A stretch of 19,350 nucleotides of DNA from Labilibaculum sp032125735 (GCA_032125735.1 JAQBBZ010000249.1:1-19350); one strand, 5' to 3'; counted from the first letter of the stretch, positions 1 to 8,083 are shown. Numbers and translations: made by a program. The notes: a model not told the origin generated them from the letters alone.

Positions 1-2
1 AA

Positions 3-137
3 ATTATTGCTGATACCTCTGATGGAATGACAGCAAAGGAACATAAATTGATTAATTCTTTTTCGGAAGATTTAATGGAAAGATTTCAACGCGACATCGA
101 TAAACTAAAACAATTTGAAAAAAAGGAATATTGGTAA
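3..137 (+). CDS. C-terminal end of an unidentified protein (partial, 5' end outside window)
   Basis: An open frame enters from the left edge and codes for 44 residues before a TAA stop at 135-137. The visible end is charged and probably helical (MERFQRDIDKLKQFEKKEYW is the last stretch), with no motif I recognise. A strong terminator follows about 22 bp later, which supports this being a real gene end rather than a chance frame. No function can be given from 44 residues. Confidence 0.6.
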   Translation: MIADTSDGMTAKEHKLINSFSEDLMERFQRDIDKLKQFEKKEYW

Positions 138-159
138 TTCCTCACTTCTAACAGTTAAA

Positions 160-181
160 AAAGTCACCTGCAGGTGGCTTT
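160..181. terminator. Bidirectional intrinsic terminator between convergent genes
   Basis: The perfect palindrome CACCTGCAGGTG (165-176) is extended outward by a G-T pair (164/177) and by AAAG/CTTT. It has a T-rich run on the plus side (TCTTGTTTT) and an A-run on the left that gives TTTTTT on the minus strand. It sits between the plus-strand gene ending at 137 and the minus-strand activase ending at 192, so it probably serves both. Confidence 0.8.
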
Positions 182-191
182 CTTGTTTTCA

Positions 192-938
192 TTATAAATA
201 TCCAGCTAAAATAGCAGCACCATACGCGCCCACAAATTGTGGCGATTCGGGAATAATTAGATCATCACCAAAAGTCTGTTGCAAGAGATGTATCATGCAC
301 GAATTATTTGCAACACCACCAGCAAATAGCATTGGAGCTTGCAAATCCTGACGTTTGATCATCCCTACAGCACGACGACATACCGATTGATGAATTGCCA
401 ATGCAATATCAGCCCGCTGACAACCTTTTGCTATAAGAGAAGTTACCTCCGACTCGGCAAATACGGCACACATGCTGTTAATTTCAATTCCCTCCTGTCC
501 TTTTAGAGCTTCTAAACCAAAAGCTTCTTGATTGTAGCCCAAACTTACAGCCATCATTTCTAGGAACTTACCGGTACCTGCAGCACATTTGTCATTCATC
601 TCAAACTTAAAGACTTTGCCATTTTCGTTCAAAGATATCACCTTAGTATCCTGTCCTCCAATATCAAGAATTCCCCGAACACCAGGATGTAGAGTTGCTG
701 CTCCTGTTCCGTATGCTTTAATTTCGGTTACTGTTGGGTAATCGAAAGCAATTTCAAGACTAGCACGGCCATAACCAGTCGCCATCACTTTATCGAAAGA
801 AATATCAGCAATCAATTCCTCGACACGCTCAACCGGATTGTAACCAGATTCAGCCTGTTTCCTCACAATAAGCTTTCCATCCTCAATCACGACCAATTCG
901 ATACTTCTAGAGCCTATATCTATTCCTGCCTGCCTCAT
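192..938 (-). CDS. ATP-dependent activase of a 2-hydroxyacyl-CoA dehydratase / double-cubane protein (BadF/HgdC family)
   Basis: A 248-residue ASKHA-fold ATPase. In this family a homodimer holds one [4Fe-4S] cluster between its subunits and uses ATP to push a low-potential electron onto the iron-sulfur cluster of a partner dehydratase or double-cubane protein. Visible motifs: phosphate-1 loop GIDIGSRS near residue 5, phosphate-2 loop DIGGQDTK near 92, NDKCAAGTG with the first cluster cysteine (Cys118), CAVFAESEV with the second (Cys157), and the adenosine-site AGGVANN near 206. The length fits the family. The frame is open back to a TTG at 971, but I choose the ATG at 938: it places the start just before the GIDIG loop, and 971 lies in the T-tail of a terminator. 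The partner gene is directly upstream on the same strand. E. coli YjiL is of this type; the substrate is unknown. Confidence 0.9.
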   Translation of the reverse strand: MRQAGIDIGSRSIELVVIEDGKLIVRKQAESGYNPVERVEELIADISFDKVMATGYGRASLEIAFDYPTVTEIKAYGTGAATLHPGVRGILDIGGQDTKVISLNENGKVFKFEMNDKCAAGTGKFLEMMAVSLGYNQEAFGLEALKGQEGIEINSMCAVFAESEVTSLIAKGCQRADIALAIHQSVCRRAVGMIKRQDLQAPMLFAGGVANNSCMIHLLQQTFGDDLIIPESPQFVGAYGAAILAGYL

Positions 939-972
939 TCTCTTAATTCGGTAACTTATGTTATAAAACAAA

Positions 973-1003
973 AAGACTGAGAAAGCAGTAGCCTCTCAGT
1001 CTT
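973..1003 (-). terminator. Intrinsic terminator between the dehydratase-like gene and its activase
   Basis: A perfect 10-bp stem, AAGACTGAGA (973-982) with TCTCAGTCTT (994-1003), and an 11-nt loop. On the minus strand it is followed by TTTTTGTTTTAT. It lies 14 bp past the stop of the upstream gene and 34 bp before the activase ATG, leaving little room for a second promoter. It may act as a partial terminator that lowers activase expression. Confidence 0.85.
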
Positions 1004-1017
1004 CCCTTTTACCAATT

Positions 1018-2292
1018 CTATTTAATTATTTCAACAAATGCTTCTACACGAGTTGATAATTGTCCCATGTCTTCCTGGCTATAATCAGTTTCTAATCTCA
1101 ACACAGAAATACCATCTTTTTCTAAGGTCTTTTCAATCGAAAAAGATTCCATGATATATGGTTGACAAAATTGCAGACCATAATGAATCACACCATCGGC
1201 ATTCGTGTTTTTAGCCATTTCTTTAATGTGCTCTACCCGCTCCTGATTTGGTGTAAATACGGCACAATCAATTTTGAAATAACGATCAACAACCGCATCA
1301 ATAAGTGCGTCAAGAGTATTTGCAGAATCATCGGTTGTATTTCGCTGTCCACGCTCACCAATACATGATTCTTCACCAACAATTACAGCTCCCGTAGATT
1401 CGATTATAGCAGGTACTTTCCAATTTGGAATTGCCATAGGACAACCAGAAATAACTACACGAGGAGCTTTCGCTGTTTTCACGCCCTTGTTTGCTTTTAC
1501 AAGCAATTCCAATTCATCGCACAATGCATTTACCTTCTCAGTAAAACGGGCGGGATTGTCTAAAAAGGCAATTTGATTGATTAGCAAAGCATCCAATCCT
1601 GAAATTGGACTTGGATTGGCCATACGAAGTTTAGACAAACGAGCCAAAGCATTTCGTTTTGCATTTACGGTAGCAATTCCCTGCTTTAAACCTTCCAAAC
1701 CAATGCTCTTGCCAGTCATTTCCTCTAACTTAGCAACAAAAGCCTGGTATTCATGTTTTAGTAGTTTTCTTGCCATTGGAGCCTTGTTTTGAGGAAGATC
1801 CATTTGGTAGAAATTAGGCACCAATTGACTAAATGTTTCAAATGACTTTTTCTTTCCATCGCAAGTATTCTCTCCAACAATAAGGTCAGAAACTTCCATA
1901 TAGGGACACACTTTACCCAATTTAAAACCAAAAAATGATTTGATTAACGAACAGGTATTACGAGGCAATACTTTCTCAACTTCTTCCTGAGCAAAATCGG
2001 CTCCAGCACATAATCCTACCGAAGTACAACCTGCTGCAAGCACTAACTCTTCAGGTACAAAAACACAAAATGATCCAATAATCTTTCGTCCTGCCTCCTG
2101 CTCATCGCGCAATTCCTGAATTCTTAAGCCGTGTGCTTCGCTCATCACAAAATCAAAATATCCCATACCTTCGGGACGATTCTCCTGCGACATGAAAATA
2201 GATTGGTACGCATTTCCTAAATTTTCAAGTAATGCATTGTGGTTCTCATGGTTTAAACCAAGCTCAGTCCACATTTTTGTGTAATCTGCCAT
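1018..2292 (-). CDS. 2-hydroxyacyl-CoA dehydratase family / double-cubane [8Fe-9S]-cluster protein (HgdB/YjiM-like)
   Basis: A 424-residue member of the HgdB/FldB superfamily. Relatives are (a) subunits of 2-hydroxyacyl-CoA dehydratases and (b) stand-alone homodimeric double-cubane cluster proteins that carry out ATP-driven reductions of small molecules. Visible: PEELVLAAGC and GLCAG (Cys89, Cys95), NTCSLIKS (Cys114), KVCPYMEVSD (Cys129), VGENTCDGKKK (Cys144), ISGCPM (Cys284), EESCIGER (Cys310) and QFCQPY (Cys376). These cysteines sit where cluster ligands are usual. Only one such subunit is encoded and no second dehydratase subunit or CoA-transferase is present. With the adjacent activase this fits the YjiM/YjiL or double-cubane arrangement better than a fermentative dehydratase. 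The frame opens at a TTG (2325) that overlaps a -7 promoter element, so I take the ATG at 2292. Family certain; substrate unknown. Confidence 0.88.
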   Translation of the reverse strand: MADYTKMWTELGLNHENHNALLENLGNAYQSIFMSQENRPEGMGYFDFVMSEAHGLRIQELRDEQEAGRKIIGSFCVFVPEELVLAAGCTSVGLCAGADFAQEEVEKVLPRNTCSLIKSFFGFKLGKVCPYMEVSDLIVGENTCDGKKKSFETFSQLVPNFYQMDLPQNKAPMARKLLKHEYQAFVAKLEEMTGKSIGLEGLKQGIATVNAKRNALARLSKLRMANPSPISGLDALLINQIAFLDNPARFTEKVNALCDELELLVKANKGVKTAKAPRVVISGCPMAIPNWKVPAIIESTGAVIVGEESCIGERGQRNTTDDSANTLDALIDAVVDRYFKIDCAVFTPNQERVEHIKEMAKNTNADGVIHYGLQFCQPYIMESFSIEKTLEKDGISVLRLETDYSQEDMGQLSTRVEAFVEIIK

Positions 2293-2322
2293 TGTTATAA
2301 TGTTTTTATTAATTTTCGACTG

Positions 2323-2330
2323 CAAAAGTA
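2323..2330 (-). promoter_or_regulatory. Bacteroidota -7 promoter element for the dehydratase/activase pair
   Basis: Read on the minus strand this is TACTTTTG, an exact match to TAnnTTTG. Transcription would start near 2316, giving a leader of about 25 nt before the ATG at 2292. I see no convincing -33 TTG at the usual spacing. Confidence 0.5.
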
Positions 2331-2460
2331 GAAATCAAATAATACCATTCCTAACCTACAAGGAAGTTTCTCAACATAAAATTAATTTGTTTTTAAATCA
2401 ACTCCCCATATAAATCTGTAGATTTCAATTTGAATAATCGAATTCCACTTAAAGCAAAAA

Positions 2461-2484
2461 AGAGGTGCCAAAACTGACACCTCT
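2461..2484 (-). terminator. Intrinsic terminator after hemE
   Basis: Stem AGAGGTG (2461-2467) with CACCTCT (2478-2484). It is lengthened by CA/TG inside one mismatch, leaving an AAAC tetraloop. On the minus strand it is followed by TTTTTTGCTTT. It lies 22 bp past the hemE stop and closes the heme block before the dehydratase promoter. Confidence 0.85.
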
Positions 2485-2506
2485 CACTATATTTTAATTC
2501 GGAAAT

Positions 2507-3538
2507 TTATCTTCCCCAATCAGATTCTTTCACTTTTTTCACAAGATACTCCACATTTTCAACTGGAATTGATGGCAACAAGCCATGTCCCAAATTGAAG
2601 ATCCATTTATGATCTTTTCTACCATAATTCAGGAAGTATTCAAATTCCCGATCGATAGCCTGTGGTGTAGCCTCCAAAATACGAGGATCGAAGTTTCCCT
2701 GTAGAATCATCTCTTCACCTACAATTCCTCTTACCTCATGCAATGGCATTTGCCAATCAACACTTACACAATCGCACAAATCGTAATTCACCATATTGAT
2801 GCCAGTTCCTAATCCTTTTGGCAGGTAAATGGTCTTCACTCCTGTTTCGCGAACGGCACCTAAAATAGCTTTTACAGATGGTAAAAACACTTCTTTATAC
2901 AATTCAATAGGAATCAATCCGGCATGAGTTTCAAACAATTGAAACGCTTGCACTCCATGTTCAACCTGCTTTAATGCATAATGAATACTCATCTCAGTAA
3001 TCTTAGCAACTACCTTCTTCATGAGTGCCTTATCGCGATAGATCGCAGGAACAAAATCAGGAAAATTCTGATTTCGACTGAAGCCTTGATACATATAACA
3101 CAATGTAGTTAAAGGACCTCCGCAAAACCCAATTAATGGAATCTCGTTTGGTTTGGTCTCTAAAATACGATCAATCGCTTTATAAATATGATCTAGTTTT
3201 TCAGGCTTCTCAGTTAAAAATGATAAAGGATCTGCAACATCTTTCAATGCAGTTGCAAAACTCGGACCTTTTCCCTCAAAACTCAATTCCATTCCTAAAG
3301 CTTCCGGAATCACCAAAATATCAGAAAACAATATTGCAGCATCAACACCCAAATCATGAATAGGTAACAAAGTTACCTGAGCCGCCAATTCCGGATTCTC
3401 CATCATTTCTTTGAAACCATATTTTTCACGCAACTTCATATAGGAAGGAAGTACTCTTCCCGCCTGACGCATGAACCACACTGGAGGTCTCTCTCTCTTT
3501 ATTCCGTTAATTGTATCTAAAAAAATTGATTGACTCAT
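2507..3538 (-). CDS. hemE: Uroporphyrinogen decarboxylase
   Basis: A 343-residue protein of normal family length. It removes the four acetate carboxyl groups of uroporphyrinogen III to give coproporphyrinogen III in the cytoplasm. The N-terminal signature is clear: RPPVWFMRQAGR (residues 17-28), with the two arginines that bind substrate carboxylates. ILFSDIL follows, holding the catalytic aspartate (about Asp73), then GFCGGPLTT, VSVDW and the C-terminal NLGHGLLPSIP typical of the family. It starts with ATG at 3538. It is the last gene of the hemA-hemC-hemB-hemE row, 60 bp after hemB, and is followed by a terminator. Confidence 0.97.
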   Translation of the reverse strand: MSQSIFLDTINGIKRERPPVWFMRQAGRVLPSYMKLREKYGFKEMMENPELAAQVTLLPIHDLGVDAAILFSDILVIPEALGMELSFEGKGPSFATALKDVADPLSFLTEKPEKLDHIYKAIDRILETKPNEIPLIGFCGGPLTTLCYMYQGFSRNQNFPDFVPAIYRDKALMKKVVAKITEMSIHYALKQVEHGVQAFQLFETHAGLIPIELYKEVFLPSVKAILGAVRETGVKTIYLPKGLGTGINMVNYDLCDCVSVDWQMPLHEVRGIVGEEMILQGNFDPRILEATPQAIDREFEYFLNYGRKDHKWIFNLGHGLLPSIPVENVEYLVKKVKESDWGR

Positions 3539-3598
3539 ATAAAATTTAGTATGTAGTTGTTAGTATCAAATATTTAGCAAAAAACACTAAATGCATTT

Positions 3599-4591
3599 TT
3601 ATATTTTACCATTTAATATATCGGCCACTTCTTTGGCATGATAAGTAATAATGATATCAGCACCTGCTCTTTTGATTGAGGTCATAATTTCCATCATAAC
3701 TCGCTTGCCATCAATCCAATCATTAGCTTCGGCAGCCTTCACCATTGAAAATTCACCACTTACATTATAAGCTGCTACTGGAACATTAAATTCATTTTTC
3801 ACTCTGTAAATCACATCAAGGTAACTTAAAGCAGGCTTAACCATTACAATATCAGCTCCTTCTGCAATATCCATCTCAACTTCACGAATGGCTTCATCAC
3901 TATTTCTAGGATCCATTTGGTAAGTCGATCTGTCACCAAACTGTGGTGCACTTCCAGCCGCATCTCTAAACGGACCATAAAACCCAGATGCATATTTTGC
4001 AGAATAAGCCATAATTGGCATTTTCTCAAAACAATTTTCATCCAAAGCTCTTCTAATGTATCCAATTCGCCCGTCCATCATGTCGCTAGGCGCAACCATA
4101 TCAACTCCAGCTTCAGCCAAAGAGACAGCTTGTGCTGCTAATGTTACCAATGTTTGATCATTGTCTACATCACCATCAACAATAGTTCCGCAATGACCAT
4201 GAGTTGTATATTCGCAATTACAGATATCTGCAATAATAAACATTTCAGGGTAAGTTTCCTTGATGGCACGAGTTGCTTTTTGCACGATACCATGTTCGTG
4301 AGTTGCAACAGTTCCATCTTCATCTTTCGATTCAGGGATACCAAACAACAAAACTGATTTTACACCAGATTCCAATAATTCACCGCACTTCTTTACTAAC
4401 ATGTCTACAGATAACTGATCGTTTCCGGGCATGCTTTTAATAGGATTTTTAACATTTTCTCCTGGACAAACAAAAAGAGGCATGATTAAATTATCTACGG
4501 AAAGAGAAGTTTCAGCTACCATGTTACGAACTATTTTACTGTAACGTAATCTTCTCAATCGAGTCTCTGGAAATAGAGGTCTTAAACTCAT
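3599..4591 (-). CDS. hemB: Delta-aminolevulinic acid dehydratase (porphobilinogen synthase)
   Basis: A 330-residue protein that condenses two 5-aminolevulinate molecules into porphobilinogen. The catalytic zinc site is the cysteine-rich DICNCEYTTHGHCG (Cys124, Cys126, Cys134), so this is a zinc-dependent rather than a magnesium-only form. The two Schiff-base lysines are in YSAKYASGFYGPFRDA (Lys199) and MVKPALSYLD (Lys252). The frame is open back to a TTG at 4633. The ATG at 4591 gives MSLRPLFPETRLRRLR, the usual N-terminus, so I start there. It lies 83 bp after hemC. Confidence 0.96.
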   Translation of the reverse strand: MSLRPLFPETRLRRLRYSKIVRNMVAETSLSVDNLIMPLFVCPGENVKNPIKSMPGNDQLSVDMLVKKCGELLESGVKSVLLFGIPESKDEDGTVATHEHGIVQKATRAIKETYPEMFIIADICNCEYTTHGHCGTIVDGDVDNDQTLVTLAAQAVSLAEAGVDMVAPSDMMDGRIGYIRRALDENCFEKMPIMAYSAKYASGFYGPFRDAAGSAPQFGDRSTYQMDPRNSDEAIREVEMDIAEGADIVMVKPALSYLDVIYRVKNEFNVPVAAYNVSGEFSMVKAAEANDWIDGKRVMMEIMTSIKRAGADIIITYHAKEVADILNGKI

Positions 4592-4674
4592 AATGTTATG
4601 TATTTTTTGTATTTGTGTATAAATAGTTGTCAAGTTATAAATAACAATCCTTTTGATGAATTATTCTCAGAAAA

Positions 4675-5601
4675 TTAAAGATAGAAATTTATTCCTTTTT
4701 CTTTACAGATTGTTTTCATCTTAATGGCTAATTCTTTTGATTTTTCCACGGATTCATCAACAGAAACTTCAATTCCTTCTACAATAAATTTATTGGTTTT
4801 TAAATCTCCCACGATAGCTATCATATTCAAGGTATTATCTGAAACAACAGCATGTGCTGCCAATGGAAATTTGCATCCTCCTTCTATTTCAGCCATAAAA
4901 GCACGTTCGGCTAAAACAGCCTTTTCTGTATCCCGATGATTCACTTTTTCGAGAATTGCAATGGTTTCAAGATCATTACTACGACATTCAATCGCAATTG
5001 CACCTTGTCCAATCGCAGGAATACATAAATCAACATCTAACAACATATCCTCATCGTATTCCTTACTCATACGGTTTAAACCTGCAGCAGCCAATATAAT
5101 TGCATCGTATTCGCCATCCATTAGTTTTTGAAAACGACTATCAATATTTCCGCGAATTTCTTTAAAGACAATATCATTACGAACATTTGCCAATTGAACC
5201 CTTCTTCTTGGGCTTCCAGTTCCCAATACAAATCCTTCCGACATATCTTCAATGGAGCTTCCATCACGAGTCAAAAAAACATCACGTGCATCTTCCCGTT
5301 CAGGAAAAGCCACCAATTTCAAGCCTGCTGGATGTGCACTCGGAACATCTTTTAAACTATGGATTGCTATATCAGCTTCATTCTCTAAGAGAGCATGTTC
5401 CAACTCTTTCACAAATACACCTGTTCCTCCAAACTCAGTTAAAGCACGATTTAATACTCGATCGCCTTGAGTGCTGAATTTCTTCACTTCAAATTCAATT
5501 TCGGGATTGGCTTTTTGCAATAATTCAACAGTTTGCATGGTTTGTGTGTAAGCAAGTAAACTGGGCCGAGTGGCAACAACTATTTTCTTTTTGGAAATCA
5601 T
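4675..5601 (-). CDS. hemC: Porphobilinogen deaminase (hydroxymethylbilane synthase)
   Basis: A 308-residue protein that joins four porphobilinogens into hydroxymethylbilane using a covalent dipyrromethane primer. Visible: ATRPSLLAYTQ at the N-terminus, HSLKDVPS with the catalytic aspartate (Asp85), GTGSPRRRVQL and RGNIDSRFQKL for cofactor and substrate carboxylates, IGQGAIAIECR, and EGGCKFPLAAH with the primer-holding cysteine (Cys243). It starts with ATG at 5601. It follows hemA after a 107-bp spacer containing a terminator-like hairpin. The usual next enzyme, uroporphyrinogen III synthase (hemD), is not beside it. Confidence 0.96.
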   Translation of the reverse strand: MISKKKIVVATRPSLLAYTQTMQTVELLQKANPEIEFEVKKFSTQGDRVLNRALTEFGGTGVFVKELEHALLENEADIAIHSLKDVPSAHPAGLKLVAFPEREDARDVFLTRDGSSIEDMSEGFVLGTGSPRRRVQLANVRNDIVFKEIRGNIDSRFQKLMDGEYDAIILAAAGLNRMSKEYDEDMLLDVDLCIPAIGQGAIAIECRSNDLETIAILEKVNHRDTEKAVLAERAFMAEIEGGCKFPLAAHAVVSDNTLNMIAIVGDLKTNKFIVEGIEVSVDESVEKSKELAIKMKTICKEKGINFYL

Positions 5602-5654
5602 AGTCTTATATTTTCAGGAAGTTTATTATTAAAATATTAATTTATATGGAAATA

Positions 5655-5689
5655 AAAAAGCCATATAAAACTGGTTTATATAGCTTTTT
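5655..5689 (-). terminator. Terminator-like hairpin between hemA and hemC (possible attenuator)
   Basis: A 15-bp inverted repeat with one mismatch (5655-5669 with 5675-5689) and a 5-nt loop. On the minus strand it ends in GGCTTTTTTATTT, a good T-tract. It lies 20 bp past the hemA stop and about 54 bp before the hemC start. I see no clear -7 element for a new hemC promoter in the short remaining spacer, so partial read-through is likely. Confidence 0.75.
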
Positions 5690-5708
5690 ATCGAAAGCTT
5701 ATAAGGCT

Positions 5709-6962
5709 TTACGAATCCATATCTTTAAAAATCATGTCTATTGTTTCCATTGGACTCGATTGCTTTTTGTGATGATCTTTTAGGTGATTGATACAAGCAC
5801 GAGCAATCTTATTCACAATGTTACTGGTAATGTGCTCTACTTTTTTTAGTTCATCATCAGTCAATTTACTTCTGTGATAATCCAACTCTTTCTGTTGAAC
5901 TTTTAGCAAATTTTCTTTTAATGCAATAATAACAGGAGACAAATATTTTATTTCAAGCCAGCTGTAAAATTCAGCTATTGAAGCGTAAATAATACCTTCT
6001 GCCATTGGAATGCAATCTTTTCTTTGCTCAATTGCAGCCGAAATGTGTTTAGAAAGTTCATCAACAGTAATCACCAAAACATGAGCTAACTTATCAATTT
6101 CAGGATCCACATTTCTTGGTACTGAAAGATCTAAAATCAATTTACACTTATCGCTTCCATTAAAATGATCAAGTAACAATGTAGGATGCGGTGCCCCGGT
6201 AGCAACAATAATGACTTCGGCTTTTTCTACCTCTTGCATTAATTGGTCAACAGGTTGATATTTTATATTGAACTTAGTTGCCAGTGACTCTGCCTTCGAA
6301 ACTGTTCTATTAATCAAGGTTAAAGAGCGGTTACTCATGTGTTTCAGTAAATTACCGCAGGTATCTTTTCCTATATCACCTGTTCCATACAATAAAAAGT
6401 TACACGACTCCAAAGTTGAAACCTTGTCTTTAATATACTGAACCGCTGCATGAGAAACAGAAGCTGCTCCTTTACTGATTTCGGTATTCGTTTTTATTTT
6501 TTTACTTGCCTGAAAGGCAAATGAGAATAGACGATTTAAGAAAGAGTTCATCAAGCCCATTTCTTCCGATAATTGAACAGCATTTTTAACCTGTCCAACG
6601 ATTTGAAAATCCCCAATAATCTGAGAATCTAATCCAGAAGTAACTCTATATAGATGATGAATACAATCATTTCCAAACAAAGTGTAACCATTGGAAGCGA
6701 AATCTTCCTGATCACCTTCGCTATATTTCAGAAATAAATTAGTAATAAATTCCGATTCACTGGAATGAGCATAGATTTCAGTACGATTACAAGTAGAAAG
6801 AACTACGATTCCATCGATTTGATTTTCTTTTGCCTCTTTCAGTAAATTCTCCCGCTGTTCTGCAGTTAGCGAAAATTTCCCCCGAACATCAAGAGCCGTT
6901 TTCTTATAACTAATTCCTAAAACGAATAATTTTTGTAAATTTTCTCGTATTTGTGATGACAT
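5709..6962 (-). CDS. hemA: Glutamyl-tRNA reductase
   Basis: A 417-residue protein that reduces glutamyl-tRNA(Glu) with NADPH to glutamate-1-semialdehyde, the first committed step of C5-pathway tetrapyrrole synthesis. Visible: LGISYKKTALDVRGKF at the N-terminus, VLSTCNRTEIY with the catalytic cysteine (Cys58), GLDSQIIGDFQIVGQVK, the NADPH loop LYGTGDIGKDT, NRTVSKAESLA, LILDLSVPRNVDPEI, and a C-terminal helical dimerisation region. It starts with ATG at 6962. It is the first gene of the heme block, and a -7 element lies about 63 bp upstream. The next enzyme, glutamate-1-semialdehyde aminomutase (hemL), is not in the window. Confidence 0.96.
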   Translation of the reverse strand: MSSQIRENLQKLFVLGISYKKTALDVRGKFSLTAEQRENLLKEAKENQIDGIVVLSTCNRTEIYAHSSESEFITNLFLKYSEGDQEDFASNGYTLFGNDCIHHLYRVTSGLDSQIIGDFQIVGQVKNAVQLSEEMGLMNSFLNRLFSFAFQASKKIKTNTEISKGAASVSHAAVQYIKDKVSTLESCNFLLYGTGDIGKDTCGNLLKHMSNRSLTLINRTVSKAESLATKFNIKYQPVDQLMQEVEKAEVIIVATGAPHPTLLLDHFNGSDKCKLILDLSVPRNVDPEIDKLAHVLVITVDELSKHISAAIEQRKDCIPMAEGIIYASIAEFYSWLEIKYLSPVIIALKENLLKVQQKELDYHRSKLTDDELKKVEHITSNIVNKIARACINHLKDHHKKQSSPMETIDMIFKDMDS

Positions 6963-7024
6963 AAAACGAAATTTATTTTGTAGCGTACCAAAAAATCATA
7001 ACTGAGAATTTGTGTATGCAGGGT

Positions 7025-7032
7025 CAAATATA
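7025..7032 (-). promoter_or_regulatory. Candidate -7 promoter element for hemA
   Basis: Reads TATATTTG on the minus strand, an exact TAnnTTTG match, with expected initiation near 7018 and a leader of about 55 nt. No clean -33 TTG at the preferred distance was seen, so this rests on one box and its position. Confidence 0.45.
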
Positions 7033-7211
7033 AAAGTAATTATTCAAAAATCCTTGTGTTTTCAATTCCTTTGCCTACACTTTGCTTAGCAATTATTTAT
7101 TATGGGAACTTCAAAAACGCTAAAAGGATTTTAATATCTTAAATACCAAAATGATTAATTTCATATTTATAATTATATATTTCAAAAATATTTAATTGTT
7201 TAAATTAAATA

Positions 7212-7219
7212 TAAATTTG
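7212..7219 (+). promoter_or_regulatory. Candidate -7 promoter element for the SDR-type gene
   Basis: TAAATTTG is an exact TAnnTTTG match, with a TTG at 7196-7198 that is closer than the usual -33 spacing. Initiation near 7226 would give a leader of about 20 nt before the ATG at 7247. It rules out the longer frame that opens at the TTG at 7196. Confidence 0.45.
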
Positions 7220-7246
7220 AACACCGATATATTTAGACGCAATTGT

Positions 7247-8083
7247 ATGAATAAAACGCTTTATAAACCCGAAAAAACCATAAGTATTCTAGGATGCGGA
7301 TGGTTAGGACTCCCATTAGCTAAATTTCTTCTTAAAAATGGCTACTCAGTAAAAGGTTCAACCCCTACTCCCGAGAAAATATCAATCTTGGCCGAGAATG
7401 GAATAATTCCATACCGAATTTTACTAAATCCTGAAATTAATGCAGACTTTAATGCAGCCTTTTTTAATTCAGAAGTATTGATCGTTAATTTTCCGCCTAA
7501 GCGTAGAGAGGACATCGAAGAATTTCATCCATTACAATTTAAAGCATTAGTAGAACAATTGAAAATCTCTTCTGTGAAAAAAGTGGTTTTTATTAGTTCT
7601 ACGTCGGTATATGCGAATTCAAATGGAATTATTACAGAGAATGACAATCAAATTCCAGAAAAAAATAGTGGTAAAGCTTTACGATGTGTTGAAGACATGC
7701 TACTTTCGCAACAAAACTTTAAAACCAGCATTATTCGATTTGGAGGCTTAATTGGATACGATCGTAAGCCTGGTCGTTTTTTCTCTAAAATGAAAAATGC
7801 GGTGGAAGGCGAAACTCCTGTTAATTTAATCCACCAAGATGACTGTATTCAGATCATTGCACATGTAATAGATAAGGGTTTATGGGGAGAAATTTACAAT
7901 GCCTGTTGTCCAGAACATCCTACCCGAAAAGAGTTCTATACGGAGGCTGCCAAAATTGGAGGTTTTGAATTACCACAATTTATAACTGCTCAAAGTAGCT
8001 TTAAAATTATCAGCTCTGCTAAATTGGAAGAAGCAAATTATAAATTTAAGTACACTAACCCTATTGATGCATTAGACTTTTAG
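7247..8083 (+). CDS. Atypical SDR-family NAD(P)-binding protein (YeeZ-like)
   Basis: A 278-residue Rossmann-fold protein of the extended short-chain dehydrogenase / nucleotide-sugar epimerase superfamily. The dinucleotide loop is ISILGCGWLGLPLA, with glycines at 16, 18 and 21. The end of strand 4 reads VVFISSTSVYAN, and IIRFGGLIGY is the usual substrate-domain start. The classical catalytic YxxxK is not evident: where it is expected the sequence is SGKALRCVEDMLL, without tyrosine. This is seen in YeeZ-type relatives, whose reaction is unknown. The longer frame begins at a TTG (7196), but a -7 element at 7212-7219 and the ATG at 7247 argue for the shorter start. It is divergent from hemA, and nothing links it to heme synthesis. 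Confidence 0.8.
   Translation: MNKTLYKPEKTISILGCGWLGLPLAKFLLKNGYSVKGSTPTPEKISILAENGIIPYRILLNPEINADFNAAFFNSEVLIVNFPPKRREDIEEFHPLQFKALVEQLKISSVKKVVFISSTSVYANSNGIITENDNQIPEKNSGKALRCVEDMLLSQQNFKTSIIRFGGLIGYDRKPGRFFSKMKNAVEGETPVNLIHQDDCIQIIAHVIDKGLWGEIYNACCPEHPTRKEFYTEAAKIGGFELPQFITAQSSFKIISSAKLEEANYKFKYTNPIDALDF

Noticed and set aside
115..351. 78-residue plus-strand frame
   Set aside because: It crosses the bidirectional terminator and is antisense to the activase, whose motifs are unmistakable.
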